Shown piece after piece: positions 11,476-22,532 of a DNA stretch of 64,000 bases; positions within the stretch are counted from its first letter, which is position 1; every line of letters begins with the position of its first letter. This DNA comes from Pegoplata infirma (taxonomy: Eukaryota; Arthropoda; Insecta; Diptera; Anthomyiidae), in the NCBI GenBank assembly GCA_963921195.1, contig OY992540.1:73831337-73895336 (forward strand). Reading direction: 5' to 3'. The notes under the pieces are model-generated. The model was not told the DNA's origin and made no database searches. It saw nothing but the letters and a program-made list of their open reading frames with translations. The position numbers and the translations under genes are program-made.

Positions 11476-12200
11476 AGTACCTTTTATAAAAAGTACCTTT
11501 TATAAAAAGTACCTTTTATACAAAGTACCTTTTATAAAAAGTACCTTTAATAAAAAGTACCTTTTATAAAAAGTACCTTTTATAAAAAGTACCTTTTATA
11601 AAAAGTACCCTTTTATAAAAAGTACCTTTTATAAAAAGTACCTTTTATAAAAAGTACCTTTTATAAAAAGTACCTTTTATAAAAAGTACCTTTTATAAAA
11701 AGTACCTTTTATAAAAAGTACCTTTTATAAAAAGTACCTTTTATAAAAAGTACCTTTAATAAAAAGTACCTTTTATAAAAAGTACCTTTTATAAAAAGTA
11801 CCTTTTATAAAAAGTACCCTTTTATAAAAAGTACCTTTTATAAAAAGTACCTTTTATAAAAAGTACCTTTTATAAAAAGTACCTTTTATAAAAAGTACCT
11901 TTTATAAAAAGTACCTTTTATAAAAAGTACCTTTTATAAAAAGTACCTTTTATAAAAAGTACCTTTTATAAAAAGTACCTTTTATAAAAAGTACCTTTTA
12001 TAAAAAGTACCTTTTATAAAAAGTACCTTTTATAAAAAGTACCTTTTATAAAAAGTACCTTTTATAAAAAGTACCTTTTATAAAAAGTACCTTTTATAAA
12101 AAGTACCTTTTATAAAAAGTACCTTTTATAAAAAGTACCTTTTATAAAAAGTACCTTTTGTAAAAAGTACCTTTTATAAAAGTACCTTTTATAAAAAGGA
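11475..12200. repeat. 16-bp minisatellite array (AAAAAGTACCTTTTAT)
   Basis: About 45 nearly identical copies of AAAAAGTACCTTTTAT. A few units carry TACCCTTTT or TACCTTTAAT variants, and each recurs at two places about 240 bp apart, which hints at duplication of blocks inside the array. The unit is nearly self-complementary around GTAC. It resembles the ACTTTTGGTACCTTTTAT segment of the 146-bp unit and probably arose from it. Confidence 0.95.
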
Positions 12201-13500
12201 ATGTAGGATTTTTCGGTGAAGAAAAAAACCTTCTGGAAGAGATACTTTTTTGAAATTTCGTTTTTAACGGGGGTAAGAAAGTGTACTTTTGGTACTTTTT
12301 TTTTTTGTTCCTATAATAATGACCGTTGAAGCTTGAATTTTGGAATGTAGGGGACTTCGGTGAAAAAGACATTCTGCTAAAGTATTTTCAAAAAATTCTG
12401 TTTCTAGAGCTGTAAAAAAGTGTTTTTTGATACTTTTTGTATTTCATGAAGTAATTATCCTAGGCACTGAAATTTTGAATGCTTTAAAAAGTTATTTTTG
12501 GAAATTCTGTTTCTAAGGGTCGCGACCGATCGTAAAGGGGATAAAAAGTGCAAATTTGGTTATTCTTATATTTCTTGAAATATTGGTTCAGAAACTTGAT
12601 GTTTTAAATAAAGGATCACCTAGCACAAAAAAAAACAGTTTTTGGAAAATATAATTGTAAGATTAAATGATAATTTTTATTTTATATTTTTATAACAATT
12701 ATATTTCTTCTATTTATTGAAAGTTTTAAAAATTAATAAAAATGTTTTTGAAAAGTTTTAAATAATTTTCAGATTTGAAATAAAAACAAAATAAATATTT
12801 TATAAAAAATAAATAAATAAATAAATTTAAGTACAAGGTGCCGCAGCAACAATAATTTTACGGGGAAAAGAGGGCAAATGGTTATTTTGAGACATCTAAC
12901 TATTGAACTAAAAGCCGCAGAAATAACACCCAAGACAAGGACATATTTTAAAATTTTAGGGTAAAAAGGGGTACCTGGTTACAGTGGTGTGAAATGGTAC
13001 TTTTCATATCTACAATATAAAGACAACAGAACTTTTTATTTTTTTTAACGCATATTATACGGAGAGGAATGAAACTTACATGGAACGAAAGGAGATGGAC
13101 TTGGAAGTGAAATGGAATAGAACGGGGAACGAAGTGGAATAGAGCTGGGAACAATATGGAATATTACTTTTTACTTAAATTTTACGTATTTAACTTTTTT
13201 GTCTCCATATTTGTTCTCTCTATATGTTTTTCCACTCAAACTTATTTTTATTCCAATTTTTTTTTCACTGAAGTATTTATTCACTCAAAATCTTAAAACC
13301 CGATATAAGGGCTCGAAAATTGTCAATATATTTTTTCACCGAAACGAGCATGATGACGTACCAGCGAAGTTATTCAAATTTTATTGTTTAAATTATTCAT
13401 TAAAATATTATTTTATGAAAGACTTAAACGTGCTCAAGTAAATAAAACAAAAACTTTGTAGAGGATTTTTTTAAATCGATAGAGTAATCCTGATCCTTAT
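12201..13500. other. Inner right part of the Helentron-like element, no gene
   Basis: Decayed 146-bp units run to about 12620, followed by unique AT-rich sequence. Frames at 12948-13441 lack any motif. A GGAAT-rich patch (13080-13150) is simple repeat-like. Confidence 0.5.
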
Positions 13501-13521
13501 ATTATCCGGTATTCAATACAA

Positions 13522-13539
13522 CCGGTAACGAAGTACCGG
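13522..13539 (+). terminator. 3' subterminal hairpin of the Helentron-like element
   Basis: Perfect 6-bp stem CCGGTA / TACCGG with the loop ACGAAG, 14 bases from the CTAGT end. In Helitron-type elements such a hairpin marks the rolling-circle end. It is not a transcription terminator. Confidence 0.65.
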
Positions 13540-13553
13540 GATGGTAAGCTAGT

Positions 13554-14125
13554 AAAGTCATATGTTTTAAATTTTGTATCTTTTTACCATTTGTACAAAA
13601 CTAATCAAAAAGAGATTTAAATGTTGTTGTATATTATTAATAGTATTTAAGTATATTTTTGCAAGTATTGCAAATTCCATTTTAAGGAATTATAAATAAT
13701 AATAACAATTTAAATAGGATATCGGTTTACCTTTCTTAGGAGTCGTAGTTACAGCGACGAAATTTATATTTTACCAGCAAATCGCTTTAGTTTTTTATAT
13801 TTTAAGCTTAGCAGTTTCTGAAAAGAAATTAAAAAAAAGTAACTTGATTTTAATTTTATTTTTTAATTTTTCTATTATTTTCTAAATTAATCTGCTTCTT
13901 TATTTTTTTTTTGATATCGATACAAATTATGATACAAAACCACAAATATGGACGTGGGTTTTCAGATTTTTTTTTTTATATTATGAACACAGATGCTCTA
14001 TGGAGCCATTTAGACATTCCCATTTATAGTTTAGTTAAATTCCAAAAAACTCGCGATTTTATTCGCGATTTTCATTTTTTTTTAAATCACAAAATAATTA
14101 AAAAGCCATAACTCCTTAAGTAAAT
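13554..14125. other. Gene-free stretch
   Basis: AT-rich with no supported feature. The 66-codon frame at 13911-14111 is F-rich with no motif. Confidence 0.5.
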
Positions 14126-14129
14126 GTCG

Positions 14130-14335
14130 GATTTCTATAATCAAAATTGAAATAGAAAGCTAGAAGCCTCTACTTTAAACGTAAAAGTTCACAAAAATAT
14201 GTATCAACATAAAAATGCATTTTAAATGCAAATGCAAATTTTTAATGCATTAAATTTATTTTTTTTTTTGTGACACATTTTTTTTGAACTTTTTTGTTGA
14301 AAGTAGAGTACTCTAGCTTTCCATTTCAATTTTGA
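14130..14335. repeat. Small foldback
   Basis: The left arm (AAAATTGAAATAGAAAGCTA) pairs with the right arm (TAGCTTTCCATTTCAATTTT) across a spacer rich in TGCATT and AAATGC motifs. Total about 205 bp. Confidence 0.65.
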
Positions 14336-14564
14336 TAGGGAAAATTTCAAAACGTATTTTTCTAACATGAATGGGCCCAGTTTTGTTTATTGGTATCTAA
14401 AAACTAAAAATTCAAAATTTAGAGACGATCGGATAAGGGGAATACGTGCCGAAAAGCGGTTAACAATTTTATAAGGTGAAAAAATAAAATTTTTTTGTGG
14501 TTTTTAGAAAAAAATTAATTTAAAACTTACTTTTTCAAATAAGTCAAGAATAAATTAGTTTTTT

Positions 14565-14866
14565 ATATGCAATTATCTTTCTAACTAGCTAAAAGACACT
14601 AAATTCTGATAAAAAATGACAAAGTCATACATACTTCCTCAGATCATAGGACCGTAATTTTTTTGGATGAGAAAAAAAAATATTTTCAATTACATCAGTT
14701 TTAGACCTAATGGAATGATAATTTGCCCAACAATTAAAAATAAATAAAAAAAAAATATTTTTTCTCATATTAAAGTTACGGTATAATGGTCTGGAGAAGA
14801 ACGTATAACTCGGCCAATTTTCCTCCGATTTCAGTGTTTTTTGCTTGTTAGAAAGATAATTTTATA
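14565..14866. repeat. Foldback of about 300 bp
   Basis: The left arm (ATTATCTTTCTAACTAGC through ACCGTAATTTTTTTGGATGA) is the inverse of the right arm (TCATATTAAAGTTACGGTAT through GTTAGAAAGATAATTTTAT). Arms of about 130 bp with about 80% identity by eye, and a short AT-rich centre. Confidence 0.65.
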
Positions 14867-15074
14867 TAAAACAAGTGAGAGTGTTAAATTCGGCTGTGCC
14901 GAATCTTTAATACCCTCCAAAATGTAAAAAATAAATAATAAAAAATTGTCAGGGGCGTTTGTTTGTTTTTTTGTGGGGGGGGGGGGGGGGGGTCAGTGGG
15001 GGACGTTGAGAGCACCTTTCCATCCCGATAAATATAACAAATGTTTCATTTATTTAACAAAAATACAAAAAAAC

Positions 15075-15760
15075 ATATAAAACAAGTGAGAGTGTTAAAT
15101 TCGGCTGTGCCGAATCTTTGATAACCTCCAACATGTTCAAATGCATAAAAAAATTCAGAGGCGTTTTTGGGGGGGAGGGGGCTCTGTGGGGGTGCTGGGG
15201 GATACCTTCCCCAACGCGATAAATGTTTACTAAATTATTTATTATGCCTTGTGAACTTTAGTTATACCATTTTCTCATAATTTTAATGTTTTTTTTTTAA
15301 TCCACGCCCACAAAAGGGGGGGCGGGACAAACAAAAATATTTTATAGACCCTCCGGGGTCTAAGAGTATGACTTTTAACTCCTTCTGACATAAAAAGATT
15401 TCATTTGTTAAACAAAAATGCAAAAAAATCTGTAAAAAATGGCGTTTTTAAAGAGGTTTTTTAGTTCTTTAAGGGGGAACTGTTTTGCCCCTTATCCGAT
15501 TTTACCCATTTCCGAACTTAGCCGGCCTATGACCAAAAGACACATTCTTGCCAATTTTCAGTAGTCTAGCTCTCTTATTTTGGACTGAATCGTGTTTTAT
15601 ACAGACGGACGGACGGACGGACGGACATTCATAAAATGACTTATAATCGATCATAGATCAATAATATATATACTTTATGAGGTCCCCGACCGATATTTCT
15701 ATGCGTTACAAACGGAATGACAAAGTGAGTATACCCCCATACTGTGGTTGGAGGGTATAA
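15075..15760 (-). mobile_element. Mini-me-like element nested in another
   Basis: A complete copy from AAAACAAGTGAGAGTGTTAA to GGTTGGAGGGTATAAAAA, with GACGGACGG at 15600-15627 and a TA tract at 15661-15672. It sits inside the outer copy with no visible target duplication, as expected for Helentron-type insertion. Confidence 0.75.
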
Positions 15761-15913
15761 AAAGTGTATTTTTTCAGAGGTTGGTTCAGTTCTTCAAGGC
15801 GGATTTTTTTTCCCCCTGAGCCGATTTTGCCTATTTACGAACTTAACCTGCCAGAAGGACGGACGGACATTCACAGAATGTCTTAGTATCGATCATGGAT
15901 CAATAATATATAT

Positions 15914-17280
15914 GGGGCATTCCATATGAAATCGGACACTTTGAAAAACTTTTTTTTTTATTTTCCCAATTTGTTTACAGTTTTTAGTACCCTTCGAAAA
16001 CTCCTTCGTGGTAAATTTTCAGATTTTTTGGATGACCCGTTCAAAAGATATCGAATTTTTAAAAATTGGTAGTTTGTTTATTTACTCAAACTTCTTTTAA
16101 TCATAACTTTTTCAATAATGGTCCAAATTTAAATTTTTTTTTTTCAAAATTTTTGTTTTTTTACGCACTTTTTAAAAAAAAAATCCCAAAAAATTCTTAA
16201 AAGCGCTCTAGTATGCGATTTTTAGTTTTAAAATTTAAATCTCATTTTTGAAAATGTTTGTACTCTTCGATTTTTTTGAAATTTTTTTGTGTAAAACTTC
16301 TATCAATTCTACAAATTTTTTGCCCAGGAAGATCGTGGGATAACGATTATTACTATTTTTTAAAATTTTTTGAAAAAATTTTATTGTAATTTTCCAATCT
16401 TAAAATCATTTCTACTGCTGCAATGGTGAGTCATAGAGGGGTCCTTTATAAGACCGACCCCCATTAATTTTTACGTCTTAATATTTCTTTGGAACAAAGT
16501 AATACCCTATCTCCAATTTCTAAGGGGGCTCCCACACAAAACGACATTTTTTAAAATTTGTTCCAACCGCTCTAACTGCCCTAATATTGCCCTTAGAGCA
16601 CTGACTGACCCACAATATTTTTTTAGTCTAAACATTTTCTCTGAACACACCTACCCTCTATCTTTAACTTTTAAGGCGGTCCCGATACAATTTTTTTTAT
16701 TTTTTGTAAATTTGTTTTATTTAATCAGCTTCTACCGGTCCAATGGTGCGTCCGAGAGGGGTCATTAGTGAGACCGGCAGTAGAAATGATTTTAAGATTG
16801 AAAAATTACAATAAAATTTTTTCAAAAAAATTAAAAAAAAAGTAATAATCGTTATCCCACGATCTTCCTGGGCAAAAAATTTGTAGAATTGATAGAAGTT
16901 TTACACAAAAAAATTTCAAAAAAATCGAAGAGTACAAACATTTTCAAAAATGAGATTTAAATTTTAAAACTTAAAAATCGCATACTAGAGCGCTTTTAAG
17001 AATTTTTTGGGATTTTTTTTAAAAAGTACGTAAAAAAACAAAAATTTTGAAAAAAAAATTTAAATTTGGACCATTATTGAAGAAGTTATGATTAAAAGAA
17101 GTTTGAGCAAAGGAACAAACTACCAATTTTTAAAAATTCGATATCTTTTGAACGGGTCATCAAAAAAATCTGAAAATTTACCACGAAGGAGTTTTCGATG
17201 GGTACTAAAAACTGTAAACAAATTGGGAAAATCTAAAAAAAAAAGTTTTTCAAAGTGTCCGATTTCACATGGAATGCCCC
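15914..17280. mobile_element. Long foldback element, TGGGGCA-type ends
   Basis: The element starts GGGGCATTCCATATGAAATC and ends with the inverse, TTTCACATGGAATGCCCC. Arms are about 505 bp (to about 16419 and from about 16776) and close to 97% identical by eye. The core of about 350 bp holds two diverged units with CCGCTCTAACTGCC and CTACCCTCTATCTTTAAC. It is inserted in the TA tract of a mini-me-like repeat, so the target duplication (TA, TATA or none) cannot be resolved. It has no protein-coding capacity. High arm identity suggests recent insertion or arm homogenisation. Confidence 0.88.
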
Positions 17281-17497
17281 ATATACTTTATGGGGTCCCC
17301 GACCGATATTTCAATGCGTTACAAACGGAATGACAAAGTGAGTATACCCCCATACTGTGGTTGGAGGGTATAAAAATTCTTTATTTTTGACTATTGAGAA
17401 AGTATGTCTAAAATACATTTGTTTTTGTAAAAGCTAAAAAAAAGTATTTTTTCCCCTAAAATCGTTGTTCACCAGCTGGTGAATAAAAAGTAACATA

Positions 17498-17893
17498 TGC
17501 TGTTTTATTTTCGGATTAATCTTATATAGTTTAAAATAAATATTTTAACATGCCAAAACAAATTTGGATTATTTTTTTCCGTAATCTACGATAAATTAGC
17601 ATTTATAATCCGAAAAAATAATAAAAAAATCTAGAAAATTAAAAAAGTTATACATAAATCAAAATAAATCCAACTAAATTTTAGGATTTAATAAATCCAT
17701 TTTGGATTAATTTAGATTTATTTATAACTTTTTTCATTTTCCAAATTTTTTTATTATTATTTCGGATTATAATTGTAAATTTATCGTAGATTACAGAAAA
17801 AATATTCCAAATTTGTTGTGGCATGGTAAAATATATTTTTTAAACAAAATAAAATTAATCAGAAAATAAATCCACTTATTGAAAAACACAGCA
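17498..17893. mobile_element. 396-bp palindromic MITE with empty-site evidence
   Basis: The element starts TGCTGTTTTATTTTCGG and ends AAAAACACAGCA, with arms nearly complementary throughout (landmarks ATAATCCGAAAAAATAAT and ATTATTTCGGATTATAAT). ATA flanks both sides (17495-17497, 17894-17896). The inverted composite repeat copy at about 39539-39560 has the same flanks without the element and with a single ATA, which fixes the borders and a 3-bp duplication. The superfamily is uncertain. Confidence 0.82.
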
Positions 17894-17999
17894 ATAATTA
17901 TTTTTGAAAAAAAAAAAATTGTTTCATCAATTTTTTTTTTCATCAAATTTTTTTTTCATCAATTTTTTTTTTTTCATCAAAAAAACATTTTTTATGGAA

Positions 18000-18485
18000 A
18001 TTTTTCTATGATAAAATTCTAAGAATCTTAAAATTTTTGTAAAGAAAAAATGTCTGGGAATGTTAAAATTTTTCTCTATGAAAAAAAGTTCTGAAATAAT
18101 AAAATTTTCCTTTAGAAATAATATGTGAATTTTTCACGACAAATATTGTCGAATTTTCCTAGATGAAAAATTTTGGAATTTTCAAGACAAAAGATTTGGG
18201 AATTTTTCTAGACAAAAAATTTTAGAATTTTTCTACTGTAAAAATTTTAGTTTTTTTCAATTGCAATAACTTGTGAATTTTTTTTAGATTTTTTTAGGAA
18301 AAATTAGAACTTTTTTTAATCTGGCAACTTTTTATAGGAATTTTTCTAAAAATCTGAGAATTATTAATATGAAAAAATCTGATAATTCTCCTTTGGAAAA
18401 AATCTGAGAAGCCGATGGGTAAAATGAAAAAAAAAATGGAAATTATGGGAGAATTTTTCTCTAGGAAAAATTTCCAAGAAAGTAA
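18000..18485. repeat. Strongly decayed 35-bp satellite
   Basis: Repeating AAAAATCTGAGAA and TTTTTCTAGGAAAAA fragments with a loose 33-37 bp spacing. The array resumes in better condition at 23085, on the far side of the inserted composite element. Confidence 0.65.
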
Positions 18486-18699
18486 AAATAATTTTGTATA
18501 TATCTATGTATAAATTGATACAAATATATCTTATTTTACATATAAATATCTAATTTTATAAAATTATATAAAAAATTACTCATTGTCAGATAAGACCAAA
18601 ATTCGTATCAAATTTTATAAAATTTCATCTGGAGTTATATCAAATTTAATATAAGCCCTGTTTTCGCATAACCATATATCGTGAACCTATATTCAAAAT

Positions 18700-19490
18700 A
18701 TGCCAACTCAAATTTGACCGATATGAGTTTCCGATGGCAAATATCTCCCCTATGCAATACCCATCTGTGATAAAAATTTCAGAACAAAAAAATAATTTGT
18801 TGTCGTTTTACATCCATTTTTGTTATTCTGCCATCTCAAAGTACGTATTTTTTTGGTGAAAATAAATGCCAACTCCCATTGTAAATTTCCAAAAAATTTT
18901 AAAAAATTTTTTTTAAAAAAATTTGACCATTTTTCTTATTGCTATTGCCATGCTGAACACGAATCTGGTAAAGATTTTGATATCGAATGACTAGTTTTCA
19001 AGATATTACCATTTTGAAATTATCGGTAAATAGTGTTTGCAAAAAAAAAAATGCTTATATATATTTAACTTTCAAACTATTTGTCAGATTGAAACATTAT
19101 GAGTGGGGCAAATTAAGTCAATGATGTAAGCTTTCACAATAGCTAGTTTGGAGTGACCCTAATACAATACAGCGTGAGTTACAGAGTCCCAAAGTTGAGC
19201 ACCCTGAGATTAAAACGCTTTCGGAGCTAGTAACTTTTAAAAATATGCAAAGATTTTAATTTTTTTTTCAGTTTTTGCAATTATCGTACTAAGGATAACA
19301 AAAACAAAAAAAAAAAATTATAAAAATTTTTCCAAAAAAAAAATGTTTTTTTATTTTCCGACAAAATGTGCCAACTCTAAAAAAATATTTGTTTTTTGAT
19401 GTAGTAATAAATGCCATCTCTCAAAAATACGCAAACAAGTGCAAAATATAAAATTTTTGGCATAGGTAAAAAGTATTTAGAATATTTAAA
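18700..19490. other. Left interior of the composite element, no gene
   Basis: Non-coding AT-rich sequence with repeated ATGCCAACTC-like words (18700, 18868, 19370, 19410). A counterpart GAGTTGGCATTTATT is at 21849 in the opposite sense, consistent with the inverted design of the element. Confidence 0.5.
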
Positions 19491-19607
19491 CCATGTTATG
19501 GAAGCAGCGACGTATCCAGGAATTTAAAAAGGGGGGGGCCCAACGCGAAATTTTTTTAATCATATTATTTTTTAGGACTACCCCCCCCCCCCCCCCCCCC
19601 TCCCCCC

Positions 19608-20508
19608 ACAGTGGGGAAAAATCGACTTTTTTGTTCAATTTTGCCTACAGGTCGCAATTCTTAACCGATTTTGGTTTGTGTTTTTTTGTATTTTGGCTAA
19701 TAAAATTCCGCATCGACCTGTCATGGTGGATGTTTGAAAAAAATTTCGGATTACTTTTTATATTTTCCTAAAGTTCAGAAAATTTTATTTTTTTTCAGTA
19801 TTTTTGCAATAAAAAATGTGTTAGGCATGGGACGAATATGCTTTATAGACTTAATTAAAGGTATTGGAACCCCTTATCAACGACATGATTAGTATTTAAA
19901 AATATATTATTATTTTGGTTTTTATAACCAGACAAAAATTCAAGAATTTTCACTTTTAAAAGCCTATATCTTTAAAAATAATGTACCAATTTCAATGAAA
20001 TCTTTTTTACATTAAAGCTTATGTTTTGCTTAGTCATAATTGGTCCACAAAATTTAAAAAAAAAAATATTTTATTTTTTGCTAAAATTTTACCTTTTTTA
20101 ATTTTAAAATTATTTTTTAGTCTGTCTAAAAAAAAAAAAAAGTTGTTACATTGTAAATTCGAAAAAAAGAGTCAAACAATTTGCAAAAATACTTTATTTA
20201 CCAATAATAGTTAAGAAAATGATAAGCCGTAATAAAAAAAAAATTCATTGAAATTGGTACATTTTTAAGTTTTCATATGTTTATAAAAACCAAAATAATA
20301 ATAAATTAACAAATGCTATTAATGTCATTTATAAGGGGTTCAAATACAAGATATTCAAATAAAACAAAAACGATTTTTGGAAATCCACCATGACAGACCG
20401 ATGAGGAATTTTATTATCTAAATTTCAAAAAAAGAAAAATAAAAATCGTTTAAAAATTGCGACCTGTAGGCAAAATCGGACAAAAAAAGTAAATTGTTTC
20501 CCACTGTG
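19608..20508. repeat. Foldback with CACAGTGGG ends
   Basis: The left end CACAGTGGGGAAAAATCG and the right end GTTTCCCACTGTG are inverted. Arms continue through GCCTACAGGTCGCAATT / AATTGCGACCTGTAGGC, CATGGTGGAT / ATCCACCATG and CCCCTTATCAACGACATG / ATGTCATTTATAAGGGG. Arms of about 350 bp, diverged. Long C runs directly abut both ends. Confidence 0.75.
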
Positions 20509-20744
20509 CCCCCCCCCCCCCCTTGACAAAAAAAAGTTTACAAATCTGAATACTTTTTTAGTTAAAATATGCCTCAGAATTTGTTAATTTTTCTAGAGAA
20601 ACAAGGTCTCAGACTCTGAAATTTTTTAAACATCAAAATTTTAAACATCTCAGAATCTGAGGACTTTTATTTATTAAAAACAACGTTTAAAATTTTCCGA
20701 AAATTTGAAACACCAAATTTAGGCGTCGACGTATTCTCACGTAA

Positions 20745-20960
20745 CCCAATAAACCAAATAACAATAAGTGATAGTGAAAATTGTATCACACATATTCATA
20801 TCGAAACGAGTTCGTTATCGCCTGGAATAACAATAGTTTTTCGATAAATTCTAAAAAATTCTACATTAAGAACGAAAACACTATCGTTTTCTTATAATAT
20901 GTGATAACTAGGTGATATTGCCTCGATATCATAAAGTTTATCATTTGGTTTACTGGGAAT
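20745..20960. mobile_element. Small MITE, CCCAATAAACCAAAT ends
   Basis: Left end CCCAATAAACCAAATAAC, right end TTATCATTTGGTTTACTGGG. Internal words GATAGTGAAAATTG, CGTTATCGCC and GATAACTAGGTGATATTG are partly inverted. About 215 bp. No clear target duplication. Confidence 0.6.
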
Positions 20961-22145
20961 AGCCATAATAAAGGTCCTGATTCCAAATCAGCATTCAAAA
21001 TTTTTGTAGAACATTCCGTTATTGAGATATTTAGACTTGAAAAATTAATTCTTTAACGCTTTTTACGGCTCTACTGTTACATATTATTGCGTTGGCGAAC
21101 GATTTGATTGCTGGATTTTTATAAAACGGATCTCTAAATTTAAATTTTTTTAAGGTGCTTTTGTAAATTCGTTAATGAAAATTTATCAATATTTATTCAC
21201 ATAAAAAATAATACAAGTATTTAATTTTGTGCCAGTTATATATTGTCCTTAGTCGTTTTTAATACTCAAAACTGCAGTTTTTCAATGCAAATCAAATCCG
21301 ATTTTTTAAAAAAAAGTGCTAGGAAGAAAATTAAATATGAAGATTTTTCTTCCGAAAAAAATTTTCAAAATCTAAAAAATATAAATAATATCTCAGAATC
21401 TGAGACTTTTAATAATAGAAAAAGTAACTTAGACTCCTCAGAGTTTGAAACTTTTTATAGAAAACTGTTTTCATGATCCTGATGCTTACTTTTTATAAAA
21501 TAAAACCAATATAATGTGTTTTCACCAGATATTTTACAGAAATTTCGATATAAATCACTTTTTAAAAACGAAAATTTACTCAAAAAATCAAGAGTTTTTA
21601 TAAAAAAATATTTAAAACTTTTCTTCAAAAACCAAAATATTTACAATACTAAAAAACTTATGTTTGTTGCTTGTATAATGTGTTGAAGTGTTTTAATTTT
21701 TTTAAATTTTTCATTCCAAAAGGGGGGGCCCGGGCCCCCTGGGCCCCCCCCCCCTGAATACGTCCATGTATGGAAGGTACATTGTTAATTTTTACAATAA
21801 TTAGCGAAATAACCAGTTTTTTAGCTCTCCTGAACAGTAAGCTTTTTCGAGTTGGCATTTATTGAATATAGTTCGACGATATACGCTTACTAGGGTTGCC
21901 AGACGGCCTGGAATGGCCTGGATTTTCCAGTTATTCTAGGTCTGGTCCAGTTTCCAGCTAAAACATAATTTTTCCAGTTAAAAAAGGATTTCTATTATTT
22001 TAATAATTATTTTTTTTTATTAACTATTTTTCAAAATTTTTTTGGACTACTTTTTGAATAAAGCAATTATCATAAATAAAACATTAATGCCTCTTTTGGC
22101 AACGCAAAAATGTGCTCTTTTGCTGCATTTTCACTAATTTTTTGT

Positions 22146-22298
22146 TTACTTTTTAATCATCTCGGGCAGTTTATCGATGATTTTAGCACGAATGTTTTCC
22201 TTGGACTCGTCGATGATTTGAGGATTGTTGGCGTACATTTTGCTTTTAAAATAACCCCACAAAAATATGTCTGGATAAGTCAAATCTGCAAATGAAGG
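22146..22298 (-). pseudogene. Transposase C-terminal fragment (Tc1/mariner-like), reverse
   Basis: The reverse frame reads PSFADLTYPDIFLWGYFKSK, continues KMYANNPQIIDESKENI and RAKIIDKLPEMIKK, and ends at a stop. The pattern D-L-T-x-P-D-x-F-L-W-G-Y, then Y-x-N-x-P, then K-E-N-I-R is typical of the end of an insect IS630-Tc1-mariner-type DDE transposase, where the PD-type aspartate is near the third catalytic residue. Only about 50 codons remain. It faces a second fragment at 22374-22532. Confidence 0.72.
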
Positions 22299-22373
22299 TC
22301 AGTTGTTGTCGCAATTTTTTGACATCGCACATCGAGGCCAGTTAAAATTAACTGGCCTCCTCCTAAATTTCCA

Positions 22374-22532
22374 GATTTTACCACTTTGGACTTATTTTTG
22401 TGGGGTTATTTCAAAAGAAAAATATACGCGAACAGTCCTCCGACCAATGACGAGCTAAAATCAACATTTCGAGATGCTCGAAAAAGAAGTAAAGACGGCA
22501 ATTTAAATAATGTTATATTAGTTGAAAAGTAG
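22374..22532 (+). pseudogene. Transposase C-terminal fragment (Tc1/mariner-like), forward
   Basis: The forward frame reads DFTTLDLFLWGYFKRKIYAN, then SPPTNDELKSTFRDARKRSK, and stops at 22530. It is the same region as the reverse fragment but clearly diverged (about half the residues are shared), and longer at the C-terminus. A palindrome, GAGGCCAGTTAA..TTAACTGGCCTC (about 22334-22359), lies between the two. Confidence 0.72.

Larger units (their letters stand above)
10407..13553 (+). mobile_element. Helentron-like non-autonomous element
   Basis: The left end TCTATATATATAAAAGAGTA and the right end, a CCGGTA..TACCGG hairpin followed by GGGATGGTAAGCTAGT, match the design of insect Helentron/Helitron-like termini: TCTATATATA start, a hairpin about 14 bp from a CTAGT end, and no target duplication. 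The interior has a (GACT)n tract, tandem 146-bp units, a 16-bp minisatellite and 1.3 kb of unique AT-rich sequence. No Rep/helicase frame is present, so it must have moved in trans. Length is 3.15 kb. The family assignment rests on termini only. Confidence 0.68.
14872..17373 (-). mobile_element. Mini-me-like element split by two insertions
   Basis: The outer copy runs 14872-15074, resumes at 15761 (GTGTATTTTTTCAGAGGTTG) and, after the foldback at 15914-17280, ends GGTTGGAGGGTATAAAAA at 17373. Joining 15074 to 15761 restores the continuous order seen in the intact copy at 4159-4723. The GACGG tract and TA-rich core lie at 15850-15913. It contains a long G run (about 14975-14993). Confidence 0.75.

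Noticed and set aside
21720..21757. G/C runs as a CpG-island promoter
   Set aside because: These are homopolymer runs at the inner borders of repeats and have an inverted partner at 19525-19545; no promoter context.
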